The position numbers were made by a program, and so were the translations under genes. A model generated the notes under the pieces. The model was not told where the DNA came from. It was given only the letters and a program-made list of their open reading frames with translations, and did not search any database. A stretch of DNA of 64,000 nt from MnTg04 sp964568075 (GTDB lineage Bacteria; Pseudomonadota; Gammaproteobacteria; Steroidobacterales; MnTg04), in NCBI GenBank assembly GCA_964568075.1, contig CAZMOM010000006.1:49544-113543 (forward strand), written 5' to 3'. Shown here one piece after another: positions 7,297 to 15,858 of the stretch; position 1 is the first letter of the stretch; each line of letters opens with the position of its first letter.

Positions 7297-9168
7297 TTAT
7301 TCGATCATCGGGATTCTAGCAACAGGATACAGCAAGTATTGCCGATCGTGGAACGGCGTTTTTTCATAAAACCACATCAGGCGTAGCTCGGCGTCGGCGG
7401 CAAACTCTTTGTCGTTTTCCAGTTTTTCCCGAAATTCTTCAGCCAGTTGTGGATCCTCCGCCATCATTTTCTGAGCCAGCGGTTCCATGACATAGGCCTC
7501 CGAATATTCGGTACGGGTGAAGATTTCGAGAAAAAACCCCCATTGCAGAAACGAATCCGGCGATTGTGGTTCCAACATCAAAATGACAAGATCGCCGAGT
7601 TCCTGGTTGGTGGCAACGCGAAAACTGCCAGCCGGAAATGTCATCGTCATTTTCTCACTGACGGGCAGGCCGGGATCGATACGCACATGACCTTCAAATG
7701 GATTTGGCGTCCACTCCGTAGGCTCGGCAATTTTCGCCTGTGGCAGTCGATAAATTTCGGCGGTCACTGTCAGTGGCTGATCCAGGCGCTCGACTGTGAT
7801 GCCATGTGCTGTCATTCGTTCAACGATGTCGCTCCAGACAGGCGGGACGATGTAGGCGGCAGGCCTGCGTATTCTTACGCTCGGTTCATCGACTGCACCG
7901 CTCGGAATTTTTTGATTTACTGGCTGACCGGTCCAGCGCACGACGGTGCCGCCCGATACCAAGCCTTGGTACCGCTCTGATGCGATACCCAGAAACTCTT
8001 TTATCGGCGGTTTCGTGTTTTCAGGTTCCTGAAAACCGAGACTGACGATCGGGCTGAGTCGTTCCTTGTCTTTCTTTGTTGCGAGTGTCAGCGACGAATG
8101 TTGCTCCCCCAGGAATTCCATTGTCGCCGCCAGCATGACATAGGTACTCAGGACCCGGCGCCGGTACGGTTTCAATGAGTGATTCTCGACCAGTATCGTC
8201 GGCAGATGCCGGGCATCGCCATAGCCATTCGAGAAGCGCGGGCCACCGGTCCAGTTAAACACACCATCCTGAGTATCCATTTCATTAATCGGGAAAATAA
8301 AATCGCCGGGCACATGACCCCAGTCTCGCAGCGTCTTACTGATCGCCGGTCGATAGGAGTTCTCTATCCAGTCGCCAATCGATGGCGACCATCCTGAGAG
8401 ACCATTGCCGCCAAAGGTAACGTCGTACTGAAAATCCACGCCATCGGTGACATGAATATCCATATACAAATCGGGCTGCCACTCATCGATGACTTCGATA
8501 ATTGCCCGAACACCGGGCGTGTCCAGCTTGGTGTAGTCACGATTGTAATTCTGGTTTCTCGCATTGGTGCGCCAACCCATTTCGATCGGACCACGCTGAT
8601 TGATGCGGTTGAATTTCGAAAATCGTTCATGTCCATCGACATTAAAGATAGGGATAAACAGTAAATTGCTTTTTCGTAATAAATCTTTTCGCCTGGCGCT
8701 CACGGTCATATCGCGCAGCAACATCATGCCGGCGTCCTTGCCATCGATCTCGCCGGAATGAATACCGGCCTGTGCGAGCAACAGGGGTTTACCCGTGGCG
8801 CGCATCGCCTCGGCGGTAAACGCCTGGTCGGCGCTGGCGATGATCATCCAGATGTCGCGGCCCTCAAGACTGCGGCCAACAGAAACCATTGCCAGCTCCG
8901 GGGCGGCGGCCACCAGCTTTTCAAGCCAGGCGACGGTTTCGGCATAGCGTGGCGTACTGACCAACCCGCTTTTTTCGAACGGCGTGATCCAGGGATCGTC
9001 CGCTTGGACAATCAATTGCTCACTCCTGCCTGACCACTTACCCAACGGGGGAAGGAGGGCATCCACATCCCATTCGTCGGCGACGGCGATCCCGGGCGGG
9101 ATACAAAATGAGCAAAACAGAAGGGTGCGAATCAATATTTCGATCGGATTGTTGTTAATTGTCATCAT
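7297..9168 (-). CDS. Exported M14-family zinc carboxypeptidase
   Basis: The protein has about 623 residues and an N-terminal signal peptide (IRTLLFCSFCIPPGIAVADEW). The M14 zinc site is visible: HSGEIDG supplies the His-x-x-Glu pair (His137/Glu140 from this start), and DIHVTDG about 100 residues later supplies the third ligand. NARNQNYNRDY matches the family's substrate-binding NxNRDY region. A C-terminal region of about 250 residues follows the catalytic domain, as in the large bacterial M14 proteins of unknown specificity. The start at 9168 is preceded by AAGG at good spacing; an ATG 21 bp upstream is equally in frame. It probably trims peptides in the periplasm. The preferred substrate is unknown. 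Confidence 0.88.
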   Translation of the reverse strand: MMTINNNPIEILIRTLLFCSFCIPPGIAVADEWDVDALLPPLGKWSGRSEQLIVQADDPWITPFEKSGLVSTPRYAETVAWLEKLVAAAPELAMVSVGRSLEGRDIWMIIASADQAFTAEAMRATGKPLLLAQAGIHSGEIDGKDAGMMLLRDMTVSARRKDLLRKSNLLFIPIFNVDGHERFSKFNRINQRGPIEMGWRTNARNQNYNRDYTKLDTPGVRAIIEVIDEWQPDLYMDIHVTDGVDFQYDVTFGGNGLSGWSPSIGDWIENSYRPAISKTLRDWGHVPGDFIFPINEMDTQDGVFNWTGGPRFSNGYGDARHLPTILVENHSLKPYRRRVLSTYVMLAATMEFLGEQHSSLTLATKKDKERLSPIVSLGFQEPENTKPPIKEFLGIASERYQGLVSGGTVVRWTGQPVNQKIPSGAVDEPSVRIRRPAAYIVPPVWSDIVERMTAHGITVERLDQPLTVTAEIYRLPQAKIAEPTEWTPNPFEGHVRIDPGLPVSEKMTMTFPAGSFRVATNQELGDLVILMLEPQSPDSFLQWGFFLEIFTRTEYSEAYVMEPLAQKMMAEDPQLAEEFREKLENDKEFAADAELRLMWFYEKTPFHDRQYLLYPVARIPMIE

Positions 9169-9277
9169 CGCCGCCTTGTCTGGTTTCATCCTTGCCTGTG
9201 TGCCATCGCCTGGCTATCGCCTGGACCCGGATTGCATGCCTCGGGTTTCGTTCGCCGAGTTCGTATCTAAAGACTTT

Positions 9278-9898
9278 TTAATGCGAGATATCTAATTCCC
9301 GAGTCAGCACGGGCCAGACATTGTCGAGCAGGATTCGCTGTCCAGCCGCGTTGGGATGTATTCCGTCGGGCAGCATCAATTCGGGATCGAGCGCGACATT
9401 TTCCAGAATAAACGGGATCAACGACAGCGCGTAGCGATCGGACAACTCCTGGTAAATAGCGTAAAATTTTTCACTGTATGCCGGTCCATAATTTGGCGGA
9501 ATTCTTATCCCGCTCAAAATAACGACCGCTCCCGAGAGTTGACTGGCTTCGATCATGTTGGCCAGGTTGCTTTGTGTCACATCCAGCGGCAAGCCCCGAA
9601 GACCATCGTTGCCACCCAGTTCGATAATGACCATCGCCGGACCGAATTGTTCCAGCGCACGTTTTATCCTGTAGCGGCCACCTTGCGTCGTATCACCGGT
9701 GATACTGGCATTAACAACATGATAATCGTAACCTTGAGAACGAAGTCTGTCCTGGAGCAGCGACACCCAGGATTCTTCTGTTGCCAAGCCATAGGCGGCG
9801 CTCAGGCTATCCCCGATGACGAGTATGGTGGTTTCCTCCGAATGAACATCGTTAACCGGTAAGGCTGCGAACCACAGCAGTATCAATATTCTGAACAT
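9278..9898 (-). CDS. tesA: TesA-type arylesterase/lysophospholipase (SGNH hydrolase)
   Basis: The protein has 206 residues and a signal peptide (FRILILLWFAALPVNDVHS). SGNH hydrolase blocks are all present: IGDSLSAAYG with the nucleophile Ser, the block II Gly in NASITGDTT, GGNDGLRG with the oxyanion Asn, and DGIHPN with the catalytic Asp/His. This is the periplasmic TesA multifunctional esterase, thioesterase and lysophospholipase family. It is divergent from the ABC gene ybbA, exactly as in enterobacteria. The two start codons share bases: ATG at 9898-9896 on minus and 9897-9899 on plus, both inside CATG. Each promoter must therefore lie within the other gene or the starts are further in. 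A longer frame running to 10060 lies inside the opposite gene and was not used. Confidence 0.92.
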   Translation of the reverse strand: MFRILILLWFAALPVNDVHSEETTILVIGDSLSAAYGLATEESWVSLLQDRLRSQGYDYHVVNASITGDTTQGGRYRIKRALEQFGPAMVIIELGGNDGLRGLPLDVTQSNLANMIEASQLSGAVVILSGIRIPPNYGPAYSEKFYAIYQELSDRYALSLIPFILENVALDPELMLPDGIHPNAAGQRILLDNVWPVLTRELDISH

Positions 9899-10595
9899 GT
9901 CATTAAATACTTCCGCAAATCTGGTCTTGAAATCCCGTGGGTTGAGTAAGCAGGTTAACAGCCCTGAGGGTCGCTTAACCATTCTGGACGAAGTCGATCT
10001 GGAGATCGAAGCCGGCGAATCAGTCGCTGTCGTGGGCGTTTCCGGAGCCGGTAAATCCACGCTCCTGGCGTTGCTGGCCGGACTGGACGAACCGAGCGAC
10101 GGAAAAGTCTGGTTGAACGGTACGGAAATTACGGCTCTCGACGAAGACGGCAGAGCCGTCGCGCGCGCCGAACATGTCGGTTTCGTGTTTCAGTCTTTTC
10201 ACCTGATCCCGTCGCTGACGGCGCTGGAGAATGTCATGCTGCCGCTCGAGTTAATGAACAGAGAAAATGCGTCGGGGGAAGCGCTCACGGTGTTGGGCAA
10301 AGTTGGCCTGCTGAAGCGCAAGGGGCACTATCCGCGCCAGTTGTCGGCTGGCGAGAAACAACGGGTCGCGATCGCCAGGGCGTTCGTCACCCGGCCCGCC
10401 GTATTGTTCGCCGACGAACCGACGGGCAACCTCGACAGCAAGACCGGCCGTTTGATCATCGACCTGCTGTTCGATCTGAACAAGCAATCCGGAACGACTT
10501 TGGTGCTGGTTACGCACGATATTTCGCTCGCTGAGCGCTGCGATCGAACGATTCACATCGATTCGGGCAGACTCTTCGATCCGGAATCCGGTTGA
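9897..10595 (+). CDS. ybbA: ABC transporter ATP-binding protein, YbbA type
   Basis: The protein has 232 residues and all ABC ATPase motifs: Walker A GVSGAGKST, the Q-loop in FVFQSF, signature LSAGEKQR, Walker B VLFADEPTGNLD and the H-loop LVTHD. It belongs to the LolD/MacB-like class that pairs with FtsX-type permeases. The permease gene follows with the stop and start regions touching (TGA 10593-10595, ATG 10598). In enterobacteria YbbA-YbbP neighbours TesA, and the same trio occurs here. The substrate is not established. The ATG at 9897 overlaps the divergent tesA start and has no obvious Shine-Dalgarno, so an internal TTG start cannot be excluded. Confidence 0.92.
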   Translation: MSLNTSANLVLKSRGLSKQVNSPEGRLTILDEVDLEIEAGESVAVVGVSGAGKSTLLALLAGLDEPSDGKVWLNGTEITALDEDGRAVARAEHVGFVFQSFHLIPSLTALENVMLPLELMNRENASGEALTVLGKVGLLKRKGHYPRQLSAGEKQRVAIARAFVTRPAVLFADEPTGNLDSKTGRLIIDLLFDLNKQSGTTLVLVTHDISLAERCDRTIHIDSGRLFDPESG

Positions 10596-10597
10596 AT

Positions 10598-13087
10598 ATG
10601 AAAAGTACGCTGATCGCACTCAAAACGCTGGCTCGCGACTGGAAGTCTGGTGAGTTACTCGTACTTTCAGTCTCCATACTGGTTGCCGTCGCCGCGCTTA
10701 GCGCGGTCGCCTTTTTTACCGATCGAATCGCGCAGGCGGTTCATCGTCAGGCCAGCGAGGCGCTGGCGGCCGACCTGAGCCTGCGGAGCACCAGTCCGCT
10801 TAGCGAAGATTATATCCCGGCGGCACGGGCACGGGATCTCGGTACGGCTCGGGTCACATCGATGGCCAGCGTCGTGTTCGTCGGCGAGCGCAACACGCTG
10901 GCCAATGTGCTGGCGGTCGGCAGTGGTTATCCGTTGCGGGGCCGAATGAAAATCGCAGACGGTCTGCTGGAGGAATCCAGAATCGCCGATGCGGTTCCCG
11001 GGCCTGGAGAAGCCTGGGCGTCCACGCGGTTGCTGGCGAGGCTGGATGCCGATGTCGGGGCCATCATCGACATCGGTTTGACCAGGCTGACTGTTACCCA
11101 GGCGCTGACATACCGGCCTGACCGGGGCATGGCATTTGTCGATGTTGCGCCCAGCCTGCTGATCAACGAGGCGGATCTGGAGGCGACCGGGTTGATTCGG
11201 CCGGGGAGCAGGGTTCGCTACCTGATGCTTTTCGCGGGGGGCAGAGAGGATATCAGTCGCTTCAAGGCGGAATTGACAGAAATCCTCGCCGCTGGCGAGC
11301 GACTACGCGATATTGACGACGTCGGGCCGCAGATCAGTGCGGCGATGGATCGGGCCCGGCGTTTTCTGAACCTGTCTGCGCTAGTCAGCGTGCTTCTGGC
11401 CGCGGTCGCGGTGGCGATGGCTGCACGCCGTTATGTCAGCCGCCGGCTGGATGCTGTCGCACTGATGAAGTGCCTGGGCGCGACCCAGGGTTTGATTATC
11501 CGGGTCAGTGTTATTCAGTTGCTGTTGATGTCGATCATCGCCGGATTGCTGGGGGTGCTTTTTGGCTATCTGGCCCAGGCCGGCCTGAGTTATTTGCTGC
11601 GCGACATTGTCGGCAGCGAATTACCGGCGCCGGGATGGAAACCAGCGGTTTTGGGTCTGGTCACATCGGTCAGCGTGCTGACGGGCTTCGCGCTGCCGGG
11701 TTTTCTGCAGCTGGGGCAAACTCCACCGATCCGGGTGTTACGTCACGATATCGGCCCACCGCCATTGCGTTATACGGTGTCCTACGGTGCCGCCGCGGCG
11801 TCGATGCTACTGGTGATGTCGTGGATTGTTCAGGATGCCGGTTTGTTGATTCGGATCGCACTCGGCAGTGTCGTGACCATGATTATTTTGTTGGCGGCCG
11901 GGTGGTCGCTGGTGCGAGCTCTCCGCGGATTCCGTGGCATGGCCGGGGTGGCATGGCGGTATGGTCTTGCGAATATCTCGCGGCGAGGCCGTGACAGCGC
12001 GATCCAGGTCGTAGCATTCGGGCTCGGCCTGATGGTTTTGCTGCTGCTGACGGTCGTACGTAACGATCTGATGTCGGTGTGGCAGGACAGTTTGCCCGTG
12101 AATGCAGCCAACCGATTCTTGATCAATATACAGCCGGACGAAGTCGCCGGCGTCGGGAATTTCTTTGTCAGTCGCGATTTGCCAAGACCTGATTTCGTTC
12201 CTGTTGTTCGGGCGCGTATGACCACGATCAATAATGTAGCCATTCGGGACATCGAATTTACAGGAGGCAGCGGGCTTCGGCGCGCGAGTCGAGATGCCAA
12301 CCTGAGCTGGGCCAGGACTTTACGAAGCGATAACCAGATCGTTGCCGGAAGCTGGTGGGGTGACGCCATTCCCGAAAACCCTGAAATTTCGATCGAACAA
12401 CGATACGCGGAAGACCTCCAGCTCGAACTCGGCGATATTCTGACATTTGATGTTGCCGGCGAATCGGTGTCAGCGACCGTGAGCAGTTTTCGCACCGTCG
12501 AGTGGGACTCCTTCCAGCCGAATTTCTTCATCGTTTTTTCCCCAGGGTCGCTCGAGCCTTACCCGGCCACCTACATCAGCAGTTTTTATGCTGGTGAGGG
12601 ACAGGGTGCCGAGATGATCGATCTGATGAGGCTTTATCCGAGCATCACGGTGATCGATATAGACTCGATCATGAACCAGGTTCGCGGCGTCATGGATAAG
12701 GCCGCGCTGGCCGTCCAGTCGGTTTTCTTGTTTACACTTTTCGCCGGCTTGATGGTTTTGCTGGCCGCCATTCAGTCGACCCGGGATCAGCGACTTTACG
12801 AAGCGGCGGTGCTGAGGACGCTGGGTGCCAGGCGCCGCCAGGTTCTGCTTGGCGTGGCCACCGAATTTTCGGTGATTGGTTTGCTGTCTGGCGCGCTGGC
12901 CGCAACCGGCGCCAGTGCCGCGGCCTGGTTTCTTGCGGAAAGCCAGTTCCAACTGGAGTATCATTTTGACCCGGTCCTGTGGCTGATAGGTTTGGTCGCA
13001 GGAATTGGGATCGTTGGTCTGACCGGAACACTGGCGACCCGTTCGGTGTTAAACCACCCGCCGGTCAATACATTGCGTCAACAATAG
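10598..13087 (+). CDS. ybbP: FtsX-family ABC permease, YbbP type
   Basis: The protein has 829 residues. It has an N-terminal TM segment (LLVLSVSILVAVAALSAVAFF), a large periplasmic domain, then a three-TM FtsX block near 260-370 (LSALVSVLLAAVAVAMAARR), a further TM pair, a second periplasmic domain and a C-terminal FtsX block (VFLFTLFAGLMVLLAAIQSTR, then LYEAAVLRTLGARRRQV). The duplicated FtsX architecture and coupling to a LolD-like ATPase identify it as the YbbP-type permease. Such complexes usually move or extract envelope substrates rather than import solutes. The ATG at 10598 is preferred over a TTG at 10592 that overlaps the upstream stop. Confidence 0.92.
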   Translation: MKSTLIALKTLARDWKSGELLVLSVSILVAVAALSAVAFFTDRIAQAVHRQASEALAADLSLRSTSPLSEDYIPAARARDLGTARVTSMASVVFVGERNTLANVLAVGSGYPLRGRMKIADGLLEESRIADAVPGPGEAWASTRLLARLDADVGAIIDIGLTRLTVTQALTYRPDRGMAFVDVAPSLLINEADLEATGLIRPGSRVRYLMLFAGGREDISRFKAELTEILAAGERLRDIDDVGPQISAAMDRARRFLNLSALVSVLLAAVAVAMAARRYVSRRLDAVALMKCLGATQGLIIRVSVIQLLLMSIIAGLLGVLFGYLAQAGLSYLLRDIVGSELPAPGWKPAVLGLVTSVSVLTGFALPGFLQLGQTPPIRVLRHDIGPPPLRYTVSYGAAAASMLLVMSWIVQDAGLLIRIALGSVVTMIILLAAGWSLVRALRGFRGMAGVAWRYGLANISRRGRDSAIQVVAFGLGLMVLLLLTVVRNDLMSVWQDSLPVNAANRFLINIQPDEVAGVGNFFVSRDLPRPDFVPVVRARMTTINNVAIRDIEFTGGSGLRRASRDANLSWARTLRSDNQIVAGSWWGDAIPENPEISIEQRYAEDLQLELGDILTFDVAGESVSATVSSFRTVEWDSFQPNFFIVFSPGSLEPYPATYISSFYAGEGQGAEMIDLMRLYPSITVIDIDSIMNQVRGVMDKAALAVQSVFLFTLFAGLMVLLAAIQSTRDQRLYEAAVLRTLGARRRQVLLGVATEFSVIGLLSGALAATGASAAAWFLAESQFQLEYHFDPVLWLIGLVAGIGIVGLTGTLATRSVLNHPPVNTLRQQ

Positions 13088-13105
13088 GCATTGAAGGAGT
13101 TTATC

Positions 13106-13624
13106 GTGAACAAAATCGTCGTCTCAGGAATCGCACTCATCGTCATGCTTGCGCTTTCAGGTTGTGACCGAAATGAAGGCACCGCTCGAGAGGACGCGGA
13201 CAGCTCATTTGCTTCCAGCGATGCCGAGGTGATCAAGCGGATATCGAACCTGGAAAATGAAATTGACCTGGTATTGACCAGCGAATCTGTTTATATGCAG
13301 CTTTCCGAAGAGAAATTGGGCGAGATAAAGGAAGAATTCGCCGACGAGCGAGCGGAGGAGGAAGACAATGCGTTGGCGAACACGATAAAAAATGTCGTAC
13401 TCGACAATATAGAGAAATTGTTACAGGAGCGCATCGAGTATCCGATCGAAGAAGTGAATGCGATGTATTGGGACGACGGGGAAATCATCATTGAGGTCGA
13501 GGACGAGAACTTTATCTCCTTTAACGATATATCCGTCGATCACGGCGACGCGCTCGAATCCTTTGCTGAAGACGACGCGCTTGAATTCATAGCGGCCTTT
13601 GAGAGCCTTAAGGGAGGCAGTTGA
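13106..13624 (+). CDS. Acidic lipoprotein, unknown function
   Basis: The start is the GTG at 13106, with AAGGAG six bases upstream; a TTG at 13091 would put the ribosome site inside the gene. The 172-residue product begins with a signal peptide ending in a lipobox (LSGC), then is strongly acidic with long helical stretches (AEVIKRISNLENEIDLVL). It contains no recognisable domain. It lies 18 bp after ybbP and may be co-transcribed with it, but nothing in the sequence ties it to that transporter. Confidence 0.7.
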   Translation: MNKIVVSGIALIVMLALSGCDRNEGTAREDADSSFASSDAEVIKRISNLENEIDLVLTSESVYMQLSEEKLGEIKEEFADERAEEEDNALANTIKNVVLDNIEKLLQERIEYPIEEVNAMYWDDGEIIIEVEDENFISFNDISVDHGDALESFAEDDALEFIAAFESLKGGS

Positions 13625-13647
13625 CGAAGCCCGGGCCGCCAGTTTTT

Positions 13648-14109
13648 TTAACGAAGTTTGAGCACCCGCGCGCGATCACCGCGGGAAGCGAGCACGCGAA
13701 CGCGCTCACCTTCGGAAAATTCGACCGTGGCTTCCTGTACGATAGCGATGATTTTTCCGCTGTCGAGTTCGATGGTGATCTCGAGGCCATCCTGTTCGGT
13801 AATCTTTTTTTCGATCGCCTGACCAGCGATTGCCCCGCCGACGGCGCCCACCGCCCCGGCAATATGCGAACTGCTTCCTTCGCCGAGCTTATCACCGACC
13901 GCATGACCGATGACCGCGCCGCCCACCAGGCCGAGTCGCGTCGAGTGCCCGTCGATGACGACGGGAACGATCATCATTATTTCGCCCTGTCTGACCTGCA
14001 TCGTGCGCAGCGTGTCTCGGCGGCTGTATCTTTCGCCAGCCGTGTTTGGCCCCGCGCATCCCGCCAGCAAGGCAAAGATAGCCAGGGCTGAAATAGAAAT
14101 CGTTCTCAT
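13648..14109 (-). CDS. Glycine-zipper outer-membrane lipoprotein (SlyB/Pcp-like)
   Basis: The protein has 153 residues: a signal peptide with lipobox LAGC (residues about 15-18), a central glycine-zipper 2TM-like segment (LVGGAVIGHAVGDKLG, then AVGAVGGAIAGQAIEKK) and a C-terminal beta-rich part (ITIELDSGKIIAIVQE). This order is typical of SlyB/PcpY-family outer-membrane lipoproteins, which stabilise the outer membrane under stress. It faces the preceding lipoprotein gene tail to tail with 23 bp between. A longer functional statement is not possible from sequence. Confidence 0.85.
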   Translation of the reverse strand: MRTISISALAIFALLAGCAGPNTAGERYSRRDTLRTMQVRQGEIMMIVPVVIDGHSTRLGLVGGAVIGHAVGDKLGEGSSSHIAGAVGAVGGAIAGQAIEKKITEQDGLEITIELDSGKIIAIVQEATVEFSEGERVRVLASRGDRARVLKLR

Positions 14110-14239
14110 GTTGCCGCTCCGTTTAAGACGCCACCATTATACAACGCAGCAGGCCAATCCCGGTTGACAGCCATGCGCCAGAGTCGATAAATAATCCGGC
14201 GCCATGTAGCGCCGGTTTCAGGTGTACTGTTTGCCTGGC

Positions 14240-15754
14240 CTAATCATTATCGATGAAGCCGGCAAGGTCTTTTCTATATTTGATGAGCGATGGCGGGTGC
14301 AGGTACATCATGTGCCCGGAATCATACATCTCGATCGTGATATTTTTTTGCTGTTTCTCTGAAATTGTCAGGTGATCCATCATGTATTCGGTGGCAAAAG
14401 CCGGCGTCGCAAGGTCATAGTAGCCCTGCTGTACGAGCACCCGCAGCTCCGGGTTGTCATTCATCGCTCGGGACAGATCGGGCATCGTATTTGGTGACGG
14501 CATCGGGAATTCTATACCGGGCTGAGAATGCCCCCAGTCCCATTTCAAAAACAGCTGACCGCTGACCTTGTAATCCTTGTCGCGACCGAACTCAAGGTCG
14601 TTGTGATAGTAATCCAGAAAGTTGGCGACAAATGCCGGCCTTACCGAAGTAAACATCGGATCGTAATCCATCTCCTCGCCCAGCAGGTTCAGGCTGTTTC
14701 CCGCAAATCGTGAATCGATCCGTCCGGCGGTCAGTTTTTTGTCGCGCAGAAGTTCCTGGGTAAATTGCGTATGCGCAATACGCAGATTGGCGCGATCGAT
14801 ATAGTCCTCACTGAGGCCTGTGTATCTGGCTATGCCGCTGATAACAGTCTGGCGTTCGGCGTCGCCGAGGCGATTGCCTTTCATCAGCGCCGGGCCATAA
14901 ATGTCGACCGCAAATCGCTTGACCTCCTGATAAAAAGACCCGAGATCGGCGGGTTTGTTGTCAATCGCGTCGTGATACCAGGCGGTGGCGGCCAGCGTCG
15001 GCAAATAGAGAACATGAGGTAAATCCTCACCGATGCCGTCTACGCCCACCGCAAAGTTGAGAAATGGCGATACGAGGATAACGCCATCGAATGCTATGCC
15101 GTGCGTACTCTGTACGTAGTTAATAACGCCCGCCGAGCGCATGCCGCCATAGCTTTCACCCAACAGGTATTTTGGTGAGCGCCAGCGATTATTCTCGGTG
15201 ATATATTGCTCGATAAAATCGGACACGGTCTTGATGTCTGCATCGACACCCCAGAATTCCTTGCCCTCCGTGTCGCCGATCGGTTTGCTGTAACCGGTCC
15301 CGACCGGATCGATCATGACCAGATCGGTACGGTCGATAATGCTGTACTCATTATTAATCCGTTGAAAAGGCGGTCCGGTAAATTCTGCATCCTTGGTGAC
15401 GACGATGACCGGGCCAAGCACGCCCATATGTAGCCAGATGGACGAGGATCCGGGACCGCCGTTGTAGGCGAACATGATCGGCCGTTTGGATAAATCCTCG
15501 ACACCATCCTTGAGATAGGCGGTGTAACCGAATTCGGCGATCGGCTCGCCATCATCATTTTTCAACAGCGTTATGCCGGCGACCGCGGTGTAGCGAATCG
15601 TTTTGCCATCGATGCGGCTCTGGTGTGACGTCGATGAGCTTTCGGCCTTTGGTTCTTCGGTCGCACCCTCTTTTTCCCCGTCAGGTACTTCCTGCGCCAT
15701 TGCGGCCGCGGCAAAGAAAATCAGCAGGAAGATTGGCAGCAGTTTGTTTTTCAT
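14240..15754 (-). CDS. Exported S10-family serine carboxypeptidase
   Basis: The protein has 504 residues from the ATG at 15754, which begins a good signal peptide (MKNKLLPIFLLIFFAAAAMA); earlier in-frame ATGs lack one. The S10 features are visible: NGGPGSSS (oxyanion hole), GESYGGMRSAG around the nucleophile Ser, an Asp region near QGYYDLATPAFATEYM, and DSGHMMYLHPP with the catalytic His. Bacterial S10 proteins of this type are secreted peptidases that act at acidic pH on peptide C-termini. A low-complexity Glu/Lys/Ser tract follows the signal peptide. It lies 104 bp downstream of the Uup-like gene on the same strand; co-transcription is possible. Confidence 0.9.
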   Translation of the reverse strand: MKNKLLPIFLLIFFAAAAMAQEVPDGEKEGATEEPKAESSSTSHQSRIDGKTIRYTAVAGITLLKNDDGEPIAEFGYTAYLKDGVEDLSKRPIMFAYNGGPGSSSIWLHMGVLGPVIVVTKDAEFTGPPFQRINNEYSIIDRTDLVMIDPVGTGYSKPIGDTEGKEFWGVDADIKTVSDFIEQYITENNRWRSPKYLLGESYGGMRSAGVINYVQSTHGIAFDGVILVSPFLNFAVGVDGIGEDLPHVLYLPTLAATAWYHDAIDNKPADLGSFYQEVKRFAVDIYGPALMKGNRLGDAERQTVISGIARYTGLSEDYIDRANLRIAHTQFTQELLRDKKLTAGRIDSRFAGNSLNLLGEEMDYDPMFTSVRPAFVANFLDYYHNDLEFGRDKDYKVSGQLFLKWDWGHSQPGIEFPMPSPNTMPDLSRAMNDNPELRVLVQQGYYDLATPAFATEYMMDHLTISEKQQKNITIEMYDSGHMMYLHPPSLIKYRKDLAGFIDND

Positions 15755-15858
15755 CTTGTCTCGCCTTGTGTTTGGTTGGCCAAAGAAAAGGGTCGCCTCC
15801 GACCCCGGCTTACAGCCTGTATCCACAAGCCTAGAAGCACTGGCCGCCGACGGCAAGT

